Shown here: one piece after another, positions 53,656-62,544 of the stretch
Position numbering within the stretch: position 1 is the stretch's first letter
Layout of the letters: the number at the start of each line of letters is the position of its first letter
Source: Paenibacillus_E allorhizoplanae
GTDB taxonomy: Bacteria > Bacillota > Bacilli > Paenibacillales > NBRC-103111
Length of the DNA stretch: 64,000 bases
Reading direction: 5' to 3'
NCBI RefSeq assembly: GCF_927798215.1
Contig: NZ_CAKMMW010000003.1
Location: 310,001 to 374,000, forward strand
Made by a program: the position numbers and the translations under genes
The notes under the pieces: generated by a model
Database searches by the model: none
What the model saw: only the letters and a program-made list of their open reading frames with translations
Told to the model about the DNA's origin: nothing

Positions 53656-53688
53656 AAAAAAAATAGCCCTACGATTTCTCGTAAGGCT
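53656..53688 (-). terminator. Strong terminator behind a gene remnant
   Basis: Arms AGCCTTACGA and TCGTAGGGCT (one G-T pair), a GAAA loop and eight T. It stands 7 bases after the TGA of the fragment at 53696-53869 and not behind any intact gene. Confidence 0.75.
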
Positions 53689-53695
53689 AGCCATT

Positions 53696-53869
53696 TCAGA
53701 TCCTAGTATTTTCTAACACATTCATCGCAACAGATAATCCTGCATAATCTCCAACTTGCTCACCTAAAAGATCTCTATACACCGAGAGTTCTTAGTGTTG
53801 TGATTTCCAAATCACGGTCGGCCGACGATAAAATGGTAGAAAATCAACTTGTATGCAGAAATATTCCAT
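53696..53869 (-). pseudogene. Remnant of a lost gene (C-terminal fragment with an in-frame stop)
   Basis: One reading frame runs from an ATG at 53869 to TGA at 53698-53696, broken by a single in-frame TAA at 53794-53792. The downstream part reads as ordinary protein C-terminus (VYRDLLGEQVGDYAGLSVAM, then NVLENTRI) and is followed at once by a strong terminator. No ribosome binding site is seen, and the terminator of the GH43-like gene stands right upstream. The family is not recognised. It makes up most of the 399-base gap between 53545 and 53945, which otherwise holds the two terminators and the pectin operon promoter. Confidence 0.45.
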
Positions 53870-53882
53870 ATGCTTATATATG

Positions 53883-53911
53883 AAAACGGCAGCCATGCCG
53901 GCTGCCGTTTC
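53883..53911 (-). terminator. Terminator of the sulfatase/importer operon
   Basis: Perfect 12-base arms GAAACGGCAGCC and GGCTGCCGTTTC lie 34 bases after the stop at 53945, with a short T-rich tail. Confidence 0.75.
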
Positions 53912-53944
53912 AACGATCTTATGTGGTTATTTTGTGCACTAACC

Positions 53945-54991
53945 TTATTTATCCCGTTTCAATGGAATAACCATATTCCAGGTATTCGCAGCTTTTGTAA
54001 ATTCACCAGGGCCGTCAGCAGTAGCAAAAAACATATGGGTGGGTTCGTTATTTTCAAATAAAATAAAGGGCCTCTCCAGGCTCCCCATGACCTGTTCCGT
54101 GCCATCATCCCATTTGATACTCCGGGTGTATGACTTTTCTCCCTCAAGAGCTTCCCAGTGTATCCCATCCTGCGATCTTGCCAGAATCCCGCCATGATAT
54201 TCACCACAAATGTTGCCAATCATATCCTTCGCAATCATTTCATAGCCGCCAGGTACTTGATAAATAAAAGGATCCTCCAAGCAGAATTTATCTGTAGGAA
54301 ATACCGTCTCATCCGCTAAAGCCGTATAGGGTCCCCTGTAATGATCGGCCTTTGCAACCCCGAACGACATAGTTTGACTGTGCAAAAAGGTAGGATACGG
54401 CCTGGATTTGTAGGTTCTAGTCTTATACACCAGAAGTACGGATCCATCTTCATGCATGCACGGCGCAGGATTAGAAGTGAAGAAATTATCGAACTTATCC
54501 GGTCTTGGCTGTAAGATGGGAGAATCCATTCGTTCCCACGGCCCATATACACTCTTGGAAACAGCAATGCCAATCCGCTTATTAGCTCGCGCTACGATAC
54601 ATCTTGGATCATGAAGATCATAGGACTCTGCCTCTTCAGGCGATACATCCATAAATGGGTGCGTGGACCCCATATAGTATAAAATATACGTATCCTGATG
54701 CTTCACGATATGCGGGTTATGCGTACTTCTTCCATCCCAGTATTCCGCTCCTCTGAAAGGAAGAACAACTTCTTCAAATTGATAAGGTCCTTCGGGAGCG
54801 TCCGAAACGGCTCGCACCACCTCGGATGCGACTAGCCAGCCAGGATGCATCGGCAGGTATTTAGGCCATCTGGAAGCAAACATATGATAGCGCTCATCCT
54901 CGCCTTTCACAACAGAACCGCACCACACCCAGTAACCATCCATTCGAAAACCGCCAGATCGTGGCGAGGGTAACATTTGATTAGCTAACAT
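53945..54991 (-). CDS. GH43/GH117-like five-bladed beta-propeller glycosidase, intracellular
   Basis: A 348-residue protein with a beta-propeller layout. MDGYWVWCGSVVKGEDERYHMF opens the first blade, STHNPHIVKHQDTYILYYMGS and SNPAPCMHEDGSVLLVYKTR the next, and CLEDPFIYQVPGGYEMIAKD carries the likely acid. There is no signal peptide. AAGGAGG precedes the ATG. It lies 133 bases after the sulfatase stop and is probably the last gene of that operon. The family is not certain and no characterised activity can be assigned. Its context suggests a sugar cleaved from an imported, possibly sulfated, oligosaccharide. Confidence 0.75.
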   Translation of the reverse strand: MLANQMLPSPRSGGFRMDGYWVWCGSVVKGEDERYHMFASRWPKYLPMHPGWLVASEVVRAVSDAPEGPYQFEEVVLPFRGAEYWDGRSTHNPHIVKHQDTYILYYMGSTHPFMDVSPEEAESYDLHDPRCIVARANKRIGIAVSKSVYGPWERMDSPILQPRPDKFDNFFTSNPAPCMHEDGSVLLVYKTRTYKSRPYPTFLHSQTMSFGVAKADHYRGPYTALADETVFPTDKFCLEDPFIYQVPGGYEMIAKDMIGNICGEYHGGILARSQDGIHWEALEGEKSYTRSIKWDDGTEQVMGSLERPFILFENNEPTHMFFATADGPGEFTKAANTWNMVIPLKRDK

Positions 54992-55124
54992 CCAACTTTC
55001 CTCCTTGGGTAACGAAATGGATCAGACGCGTGCCTAGATGGACTAATCATTCCATATATCCTGAGTCGCTGATTCTTGGTCTGCATAGTTTTTGCTAACC
55101 AGAAACGTATATTTTTGGGTCGTG

Positions 55125-56567
55125 TTACTTAAAAGCGCCGCCTTCGGCAATCCCCGCTCTAAGCGGAGCTAGCTGACCATTTCCCGTAACAGGTGCAACC
55201 CGGCCATCCTTACTTGGATCCGTATATTTCACGAACCATTCACTGAGTCTTCGTCGCATGTCTCCCAGCACCTCTTGGCATGCAGCATCATGAATCAGAT
55301 TCACATCTTCGTTCGAATCATTATGCAAGTCATATAACTCGTGTGGACCGTATGGATAACGATGTACATATTTCCATGCTTGCGTGCGGATCATACGAAC
55401 CGGTCCGTATTCGTCATAAATAACAATATCCTCATGACCGTCGTCCTCTTCTCCCCGTAATAGCGGAAGAAAGCTACGACCTGGCAGCGGATACGGATCC
55501 GGATTGGACAATCCCGCATAGGCCAGTAGTGTTGGAAACATATCATATTGGCTAACCAGTTCACTGCAAACACGACCGACAGGGATGACACCTGGGTGGC
55601 TGAAGATCGCGGGAACCTTAACGGAGGTATCGAACATATTCAGAGGGAATGTCCCGTTTCCTTTGCCCCAAATGCCGTGATGCCCCATATTCATACCGTT
55701 ATCGCCCGTAAAGATGAGGAGTGTCTGCTCCCTTAATCCCTGTTCCTCCAACCTTGCGATTATTCTGCCGATGCCGTCATCCATAGCAGTAACAGAAGCA
55801 TAATAGCCTCGAAGCAACTCCTTACGGCGTTCACCTTCGCCATGCGGTGCAGAAGTGATTTGATTCGCATGCAGTGGCAGCTCAGGAACAGATTCAAACG
55901 GGCATTCCTTATACATGGACACATAGGACTCTGGGTGCTCAGAGCAATCCCAAGGTGAATGCGGCGCTGTGTAATGAACGCTCAAGTAAAAAGGATTGTC
56001 CTGCTGCGAAAGCTCATTCAGAAAGTCCAGTGCGCGATCCGTAATCAAATCTGTCACATAGCCATCCACTAGTGTAACCTCGCCATTTTCCACAATATCA
56101 GGCTTCATATACGAGCATCCGCCCCTGGCGATGGAAAACCAGCGTTCGAAGCCACTCTGTGGGACCGTGCTGGAACCAAGATGCCATTTCCCACTCAAAG
56201 CACAAGCATATCCAGCTTCGGCCATAAGCTCCGAATACGTCAGCTGACCGGCCAAATATTCAGTAGCTGTACGCTCGTCGGCAAAAATTGGTTGACTCTG
56301 CACCTCTTCCCGCAATTCGCTCCGAGTCACATTGCCGGAGCAAATCCAGTCATGAACGCCGTGCTGAGACGGCATACGTCCAGTCAATATTGAAGCACGC
56401 GCCGGGGAACAAACCGGCGACGTGCAGAAGAAATGATCGAATCGCATCCCATCGGCTGCAAGCCGATCGAGATTCGGGGTGTGGATTTCGTGATTGCCCG
56501 CACAGCCAAGTGCCCAACTCCCCATGTCGTCAGCGAGTATCACAATGATGTTCGGTTTCCCACTCAT
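55125..56567 (-). CDS. Cytoplasmic S1-family sulfatase (Cys type)
   Basis: A 480-residue alkaline-phosphatase-fold sulfatase. Metal ligands are in ILADDMG (Asp13, Asp14); the formylglycine site is C53-S-P-A-R in PVCSPARASILTGR; DNGMNMGHHG holds further ligands. No signal peptide is present, so it should desulfate sugars after import. The Cys must be converted to formylglycine by an enzyme outside this window. The ATG overlaps the stop of the solute-binding protein gene by 4 bases. With the PL8 lyase nearby, sulfated unsaturated disaccharides of chondroitin type are the most likely substrate. Confidence 0.92.
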   Translation of the reverse strand: MSGKPNIIVILADDMGSWALGCAGNHEIHTPNLDRLAADGMRFDHFFCTSPVCSPARASILTGRMPSQHGVHDWICSGNVTRSELREEVQSQPIFADERTATEYLAGQLTYSELMAEAGYACALSGKWHLGSSTVPQSGFERWFSIARGGCSYMKPDIVENGEVTLVDGYVTDLITDRALDFLNELSQQDNPFYLSVHYTAPHSPWDCSEHPESYVSMYKECPFESVPELPLHANQITSAPHGEGERRKELLRGYYASVTAMDDGIGRIIARLEEQGLREQTLLIFTGDNGMNMGHHGIWGKGNGTFPLNMFDTSVKVPAIFSHPGVIPVGRVCSELVSQYDMFPTLLAYAGLSNPDPYPLPGRSFLPLLRGEEDDGHEDIVIYDEYGPVRMIRTQAWKYVHRYPYGPHELYDLHNDSNEDVNLIHDAACQEVLGDMRRRLSEWFVKYTDPSKDGRVAPVTGNGQLAPLRAGIAEGGAFK

Positions 56568-58180
56568 TTCGTTGTTTTATACCGATCGTAAACCTGTTGG
56601 TAAATTTTCACCATTTTATCCATACCCATGTCATTCAGCTTTTTCACGTAATCGTCCCATTCTTTGTCGATACCGCCTGTAAGCATCCACTTCGCGTACA
56701 TTTTACTTACGTAGGCATCGATATCCGTCAAGTAGCGGGAAATCTGATCGCTTTCTTCCGCCGTGAAATACGTTTTCGGGAACGCATTGTCAACCAGATA
56801 CTTGCCGTATAGGTTATCTACATCTACCTTGGAGCGGATTTGCGACGGTGAAGGCGGCACGACCATATCACTGACAGCTTTGGTCAGCGCCCAGACTGAA
56901 TAGGCGGTTGGCGGCACCTTCATGAAGTCTTCCGAGTTGGCTCCTTGCGGCAGAGCAATCGCATCGTATTTACCATCCGAGCGCTCTTTTAAGCTATCGC
57001 CTCCGATAACCCCTCTGCTCATTTGCATGGAAATTTTCGGATCATACGTGTAATCAATCCAGCGAATCGTCGCTTCCGGGTGTTGATTCTTGTTCGTAAT
57101 GGCGAATGATCCTCGTAACAAAATACCGTTTGCATATTCCGCCCATACCGGATCCTTACCGTTGGGTCCTTTTAGCGGCGGTAGCGATACATAGTCCTGG
57201 TTGGCTGGATTCCAATCGAACACAACGCCTACAAGCCCTTTGCTTTCTTTGGCCGTGAGCACCTTGCCATCTTGTGTAAAGCTTTCTGGATCTGCCAAGC
57301 CTTCGGCGAAAAGTTTGTTGAAATATTCAATTGCCGCTCTGTACTCTGGCTGTACCGCTGTGTAAATAACTTTATCATTTTCAACAGCTAGGTGATTGTT
57401 GCCCGCTTTATGTACATCGCGATCAATTCGTCCGAAAGCACCGAAGAAGGAATTGACATCACTGTTCCAGTTTTGTAGGAACGATAGCGGGATTTGATCC
57501 TTCTTGCTGTTACCGCCTAAATCGTTCTCTTTAAAGGCTTTTAGCGTTTTATAGAGCTCGTCGGTCGTTGTCGGCATAGGCAACTTTAACTGGTCAAGCC
57601 ACTTTTTATTGATAAACATCGTCGATTTCGTCCGCGAATAGCTTTCGTCGATCGTAGGCAGCGAATAAATGTGCCCATCCGGCGCGGTTAATTGCTTTTT
57701 ATAGGTCGGATTATCTTGCAGCAATTTCTTCACATTAGGGGCATATTTCTCGATCAAATTCTCAAGCGGGATGAGAATACCTTGAGAACCATACTTCACA
57801 ATATCTGTGTCTTCGCTGAGAATACCGTGCGCATAGAAAGCGTCAGGCAGCTCGCCGCCGGCAAACAAGAGGTTCTTCTTCTCTGTCCAACTGCTGCCAG
57901 GGGTCAAATTCCAATTGATATGAAGGTTTGTCGTGGCCTCTATATCCTGGAAAAGCTTGTAGTCGTTCAAATCCTTGCCTGAAGGCGGCTTAAACCCCGC
58001 AATATTTAGCGTTAGCTTCTCTTTGGCGATCGGGAAGCCGCTCACGTTCATATTGGACGGTACAGATCCTTCCGGCTTGCCGCTCACCTCTGGTGCGCCT
58101 TTGTCTGAACTGCAGCCTACAAGTGCAACTGACATGCCTAGCACTAATCCAAGTGAAGCTTTTGACCATTTGTTTGTCAT
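56564..58180 (-). CDS. LplA-type extracellular solute-binding lipoprotein
   Basis: A 538-residue lipoprotein of the large Paenibacillus/Bacillus LplA group. The signal ends in LVGC with Cys23; the mature protein is a two-lobe binding protein (NWNLTPGSSWTEKKNLLFAGGELPDAF). It belongs to the operon permease-permease-binding protein-sulfatase-propeller (60049-53945). The cargo is inferred to be glycosaminoglycan fragments because of the neighbouring PL8 lyase and sulfatase. Confidence 0.92.
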   Translation of the reverse strand: MTNKWSKASLGLVLGMSVALVGCSSDKGAPEVSGKPEGSVPSNMNVSGFPIAKEKLTLNIAGFKPPSGKDLNDYKLFQDIEATTNLHINWNLTPGSSWTEKKNLLFAGGELPDAFYAHGILSEDTDIVKYGSQGILIPLENLIEKYAPNVKKLLQDNPTYKKQLTAPDGHIYSLPTIDESYSRTKSTMFINKKWLDQLKLPMPTTTDELYKTLKAFKENDLGGNSKKDQIPLSFLQNWNSDVNSFFGAFGRIDRDVHKAGNNHLAVENDKVIYTAVQPEYRAAIEYFNKLFAEGLADPESFTQDGKVLTAKESKGLVGVVFDWNPANQDYVSLPPLKGPNGKDPVWAEYANGILLRGSFAITNKNQHPEATIRWIDYTYDPKISMQMSRGVIGGDSLKERSDGKYDAIALPQGANSEDFMKVPPTAYSVWALTKAVSDMVVPPSPSQIRSKVDVDNLYGKYLVDNAFPKTYFTAEESDQISRYLTDIDAYVSKMYAKWMLTGGIDKEWDDYVKKLNDMGMDKMVKIYQQVYDRYKTTK

Positions 58181-58240
58181 CTTTTTTTCCCCTTTCTGAT
58201 ATAGAGATTACCCTGCCTATAGTAAGCGAAGAAATCGCGA

Positions 58241-59125
58241 TTACCCTTTGACTGAACCGACCAATGTGCCTTTGACGAAATACCGCTGCAGGAACGGGTA
58301 CAAAATCATAACGGGCAAGCTGGATATGATAATAATACCGTATTTCATCAGCTCCATCCGTTTCTGCTGCTCCTGCGAACCATCGAGCATCCCCTGCATA
58401 TCAGAGCCCTCATTCATAATCAAGATATTCCGTAATATGATTTGCAGCGGCTGCTTGTCGTTGCTTTTCAAATAAATGAGTGCTTGGAAGTACGAATTCC
58501 AGTGCCCTACGGCGTAGAAGAGAACGATCACCGCTACGATCGGCAGTGCAAGTGGAATGGCAATTTTCCAGAAAAATTTGAGATTGGAACACCCGTCCAT
58601 TTGAGCTGACTCGAGTAATTCCCCCGGTATGTTGGTTTGAAAAAACGTCCTTACAATAATTACATTGAAGACCGAAACTGCATTCGGAATGATCATCGCC
58701 CAAGTCGTATCCAGCATGTGCAGCTCTTTGACAAGCAAATAACTGGGAATAAGTCCGCCGCCAAAGAACATCGTAAATACAAGCAAGAACATAAACACAT
58801 TTCTACCAATTAGATCCGAGCGGGACAGCACGTACCCTGCGGTGATCGTGAGCACGACGTTAATCGCCGTTCCCGTGAGTGTATACCAGAGCGAATTACT
58901 GAAGCCAAGCCAGATGGAGGACTCGGCAAGCAGCCGTTTGTAGCCGTCCCAGGTTATATGTTCAGGAAAGAATAGCAACTTCCCGGAATAAACCAGGTCA
59001 GGATCTGTAACAGACGCGGTCAAGACAAAATAAAGCGGATACAAAACTAACAGCACCAGAATAGAGATGAGCGTATAGTTGCAAATATCAAACAGGAGAT
59101 CCGCTCTTGTTCTCGCTAGTTTCAT
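58241..59125 (-). CDS. LplC-type ABC permease
   Basis: A 294-residue permease with six hydrophobic segments and an EAA-type loop (IPGELLESAQMDGCSNLKFFWKIAIPLALP), ending in FVKGTLVGSVKG. GGGGGAG precedes the ATG at 59125, 12 bases after the preceding permease stop. It partners the permease at 59138 and the lipoprotein at 56564; no ATPase gene is present. Confidence 0.92.
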   Translation of the reverse strand: MKLARTRADLLFDICNYTLISILVLLVLYPLYFVLTASVTDPDLVYSGKLLFFPEHITWDGYKRLLAESSIWLGFSNSLWYTLTGTAINVVLTITAGYVLSRSDLIGRNVFMFLLVFTMFFGGGLIPSYLLVKELHMLDTTWAMIIPNAVSVFNVIIVRTFFQTNIPGELLESAQMDGCSNLKFFWKIAIPLALPIVAVIVLFYAVGHWNSYFQALIYLKSNDKQPLQIILRNILIMNEGSDMQGMLDGSQEQQKRMELMKYGIIIISSLPVMILYPFLQRYFVKGTLVGSVKG

Positions 59126-59137
59126 CGGTTCTCCCCC

Positions 59138-60049
59138 TTACCACAAGCTAGTTTGTTTTAACGATTTCGCAATTTTGTTAACGCTGATCAGCAGTATAAA
59201 GTTAATCACGGTATTGAACAGCCCTATGGCTGCGGAGTAGCTATACTGCCCCTGCACAAGTCCGGCTTTATAGACATACGTCTGAATAGTCTCCGACGAG
59301 TCAATGTTGAGCTGGTTTTGCATCAGATACACTTTCTCAAATCCAACGCTCATCATATGGCCCATATTCATGATTAGCATAATGATAACCGTCGGCATGA
59401 TGGATGGAATATCCACGTGGTAGACACGCTGCAGCTTGGATGCACCATCAACGGTTGCTGCTTCATGCAGATCCGGATTGACCGCAGTTAGGGCTGCCAG
59501 GTATATAATCGTCCCCCATCCAACGCTTTGCCATACGCCAGAGAAGACGAAAACGGTCTTAAACCATTCGGCACTTCCCATGAAGAAGATCGGTTTGATG
59601 CCTGCCATACCGAGGAGACTGTTGACCGCTCCTGTTTTCGGTGAAAGCAGCAGATATACGATGCCGACTACGACTACCGTAGAAATGAAATGGGGAGCAT
59701 ACGTAACCGTTTGCACAAAACGTTTGAATCTTTCGCTCGTTAGCTGATTGATCATCAATGCCAGAATGATTGGTGCCGGAAACGCGACCAGCAGTTCATA
59801 AATAGAAATACCTAGCGTATTCCGAATAATGGTAACAAGCTGGTACGATTCAAAAAATCGCTCGAAGTTATCGAATCCTACCCACGCACTTCCCACGATG
59901 CCTTTCACTGGGTTGAAATTTTTGAAAGCAATTTGAAGCCCGTACATCGGGAGATAGTGGAAAATAATAAAATAGGCCAGCGTGGGCAAAAGCAGTAGAT
60001 ATAAATCATAGTTACGGATGATACGCTTAAACATTTGTTGTTGTGTCAT
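59138..60049 (-). CDS. LplB-type ABC permease
   Basis: A 303-residue permease with six hydrophobic segments and an EAA loop (PDLHEAATVDGASKLQRVYHVDIP). The end SVNKIAKSLKQTSLW is typical of the LplB group. GGAGGTGA lies 12 bases before the ATG, a long spacing. A 15-codon reading frame ends across the ATG with ATGA overlap. It is the first large gene of the importer/sulfatase operon. Confidence 0.92.
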   Translation of the reverse strand: MTQQQMFKRIIRNYDLYLLLLPTLAYFIIFHYLPMYGLQIAFKNFNPVKGIVGSAWVGFDNFERFFESYQLVTIIRNTLGISIYELLVAFPAPIILALMINQLTSERFKRFVQTVTYAPHFISTVVVVGIVYLLLSPKTGAVNSLLGMAGIKPIFFMGSAEWFKTVFVFSGVWQSVGWGTIIYLAALTAVNPDLHEAATVDGASKLQRVYHVDIPSIMPTVIIMLIMNMGHMMSVGFEKVYLMQNQLNIDSSETIQTYVYKAGLVQGQYSYSAAIGLFNTVINFILLISVNKIAKSLKQTSLW

Positions 60050-60093
60050 GTTGTTCTTTCACCTCCGCTAGCTATCAGCTCTTCATGTCTCAT
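60046..60093 (-). CDS. Possible 15-residue leader peptide upstream of the LplB-type permease
   Basis: ATG at 60093 follows AAAGGATG, and the frame encodes MRHEELIASGGERTT. Its TGA overlaps the permease ATG by 4 bases, and the permease ribosome binding site lies inside it. It could couple translation; chance is not excluded. Confidence 0.3.
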   Translation of the reverse strand: MRHEELIASGGERTT

Positions 60094-60160
60094 TTGTATC
60101 ATCCTTTTAGACCGTCCGTATATAAGTGAGATCGCTACATGGACTATGCCATTCTTGATA

Positions 60161-60178
60161 TTGGCCTGATTTGGCCAA
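60161..60178. promoter_or_regulatory. Inverted-repeat operator before the importer/sulfatase operon
   Basis: TTGGCC and GGCCAA are perfect 6-base arms with a 6-base spacer, inside wider arms TCTTG/CAAGA. It lies about 110 bases before the LplB-type permease start and is a likely site for the transmembrane AraC regulator encoded next door. Confidence 0.5.
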
Positions 60179-60227
60179 GAATAAGTCATTTTTAACTTGT
60201 CTATATGCCAATTTCAATACGGAATAG

Positions 60228-60258
60228 CAAAAAACGCCTCTTCAAAGAAGGGGCGTTT
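60228..60258 (-). terminator. Terminator of the transmembrane AraC regulator
   Basis: Twelve-base arms AAACGCCCCTTC and GAAGAGGCGTTT with one G-T pair are followed by TTTTTT. It lies 14 bases after the stop at 60272. Confidence 0.85.
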
Positions 60259-60271
60259 GATGAACATGTCA

Positions 60272-62500
60272 TCATCGATGCTGTTTCCGATACTCACCCG
60301 GTGTGACACCAACTGTCTGTTTAAACTTGCGAATAAAGCTGGAGACATCACTATAGCCAATTTGCTGAACAATATCTTTTACGGAGTAATCCTCTGCCTT
60401 AAGCAGTCGTTTGGCGTGATCAATTCGAACTTCGTTCATATAGTCCATGATGGTCCTACCCGTCTGTTCCTTGAAATATCTGCTCAAATACGATAAGGAT
60501 AACGAGAAATGCTCGGCGATCCTCTGCACAGAAAAGTCATATTCCCCACAGTGCCGTGATATGTACTGCGTGATTTGCTGGATCAATGCGGATGGATTTG
60601 CCGGCTTCTTCGATTCAAGCAAATCACAGTAGGTTGCACAGGCGGTCGTCAGAAGATCCACGATTTCATCCAATGTCATATACTCAGTCAGCGTCAGCAC
60701 GTCGGGAAAGCTGGTGGTTGCCCCGCCTGAATTGCGTTTATCCGCGTAGGCAATAAACTTACGAATCATATCGTAACAAAGCTCTCTAGCAACAAACAAC
60801 GTAAGTCCACTCTGTTTCATCCGCATGCCGATTTGATGGACGGTTTCCGCGACTCGGCCTGCGTTTCCGTGCTGCAGCACGATTTCCAAATCCTCCAGCA
60901 CTCTTCTGGGACTTAATAGGTCCGCATGGTCATATACGAGCAGCTCATCAAAGAAAATGACCCGCTGATTGCCTTTGATCAGTTTATAATCAATGGCAGT
61001 TGAAGCCTCCAGATAAGAACGGCCCGCTTGCACAACCTCAGCATAACGATTACCCACCCCCATCGTGATGGGCGCTTGGAAAACGGCTGTCAGATGTTCG
61101 TGCATTTGATTCAGCCATTCTCTCCAAGCTTCCGGCGAACAGGCTGATGATATAATAAACAGCATCCGTCGTTCTTCGAGACTTTCTTTGCGATACCCGA
61201 CAATTTGCCCTCCGAACCAAGCATCCACCTCTTCATGCAGTCTACCTTTCATAGGCACAAAAGAAGCAGGAAATTCCAACATTAACACGGCTGTTTCCGA
61301 GTAAGGGAGCAGGAAGCCAATCTCTTTCCCCTGTTCATTTAACGCTTCGACAGAAGTAAATTCCCCCTTCAGTATACTGGCAAGCAGGTGCTCCATAACG
61401 GCGGAACGGTTGGCTTCCAGCTTCAGCCCCAGGCTTCGGTTCGAATCCGCCATATCATGAATAACGTTACCGATCATCTCAAATACGTTCGCTCTACGGA
61501 GTGACTGGCCCCGTATCGTCTCCACAAGCGCAGCAAGTCTTTTAACCGGATTATAGTTAAAAATCATGAGCACATAGACGAGCACGCAGCCTGCAAGGAA
61601 AATAGCAGCCATCCAGCTTCCCCATTGCCAAATCGCTCGGTTAATGGGGGCCACCAGGGTAGACTTAGGAAGCATCGTGACGTAAGTAAACCCACTCTTG
61701 TCCGATTTCTTGTAAGAGGCTGCATAGGTAATATGCTGAATTGTAACATCCTGATATTTGGCTTTGCCGTTCACAATTTTGCCGAAGAAGCCGGGATCGT
61801 GCAAGTAGTCAGTAGGCGTTTGAGCCGCTAAGACGCGCCCTTCCCTGTCGAAAACAATAGCATTGCCCCCTGCCACCGGCAAGCTTTTGAGCAATTCGTT
61901 TTCCTTCAAGATGAACAAAACTGTGCCGTAAGGATGCAAGCTGTTAATCGGAATCGGCACAATGTAGGTAACTAGCCGCTGATTAGGCAGCCCTGAAATG
62001 CTAACGTCCTCCGCTGGCCTTAGCTGCGGGGTTGTCAAACGGTTCAAGTCATCGTTAAACTGCGCTGAGGTCCACTGTTTATACTGATAAAATTCATCAA
62101 TGAAGGAATTGACCTTATAGATGCTTGTCGATGAAAGCAGAAAATCAGTCCCCCGAATATGCAAAGCAACTTCCCGAACGCTTTCGTCAACAACCTTGCT
62201 TTCCAGCACCTTTTTCCCCTGATAGACATTGTAGTAATCATGCGTCAGCACATAAGGCGATAGCTCGGAAACACTCTCTAGTTGACCTGCAATTCGATTC
62301 AATAGGATCATCTTCTGATCCATCCCATCCTGCAGATCTTGAAGAAGCGCCTGATTGTTGCGTTCCACATCATCCCCGACGATATGAACCAACTGATGGT
62401 AACCGGTCACCCCTAATACAAGCAGCGGGAGCAAAAATAACGCCATGTAGGAAAAAAGATAACGATAAAAGACCGGTAGTTGGTTAATCGCCGCTTTCAT
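60272..62500 (-). CDS. Transmembrane AraC-family regulator with extracellular sensor domain
   Basis: A 742-residue one-component regulator. One membrane helix (about 15-36), an extracellular Cache-like region (about 37-288) and a second helix (about 293-315) precede a cytoplasmic helical region and a C-terminal AraC double helix-turn-helix (about 640-742; IAEHFSLSLSYLSRYFKEQ, DIVQQIGYSDVSSFIRKFKQ). TGGAGG precedes the ATG. It lies between the PL8 lyase gene (44 bases upstream) and the importer operon, and probably senses an extracellular glycan fragment and activates the operon behind the 60161-60178 repeat. Confidence 0.9.
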   Translation of the reverse strand: MKAAINQLPVFYRYLFSYMALFLLPLLVLGVTGYHQLVHIVGDDVERNNQALLQDLQDGMDQKMILLNRIAGQLESVSELSPYVLTHDYYNVYQGKKVLESKVVDESVREVALHIRGTDFLLSSTSIYKVNSFIDEFYQYKQWTSAQFNDDLNRLTTPQLRPAEDVSISGLPNQRLVTYIVPIPINSLHPYGTVLFILKENELLKSLPVAGGNAIVFDREGRVLAAQTPTDYLHDPGFFGKIVNGKAKYQDVTIQHITYAASYKKSDKSGFTYVTMLPKSTLVAPINRAIWQWGSWMAAIFLAGCVLVYVLMIFNYNPVKRLAALVETIRGQSLRRANVFEMIGNVIHDMADSNRSLGLKLEANRSAVMEHLLASILKGEFTSVEALNEQGKEIGFLLPYSETAVLMLEFPASFVPMKGRLHEEVDAWFGGQIVGYRKESLEERRMLFIISSACSPEAWREWLNQMHEHLTAVFQAPITMGVGNRYAEVVQAGRSYLEASTAIDYKLIKGNQRVIFFDELLVYDHADLLSPRRVLEDLEIVLQHGNAGRVAETVHQIGMRMKQSGLTLFVARELCYDMIRKFIAYADKRNSGGATTSFPDVLTLTEYMTLDEIVDLLTTACATYCDLLESKKPANPSALIQQITQYISRHCGEYDFSVQRIAEHFSLSLSYLSRYFKEQTGRTIMDYMNEVRIDHAKRLLKAEDYSVKDIVQQIGYSDVSSFIRKFKQTVGVTPGEYRKQHR

Positions 62501-62544
62501 CTTTTCGCCTCCATTTCGATTTGTATTTGAGCATTTCTAAGTGA

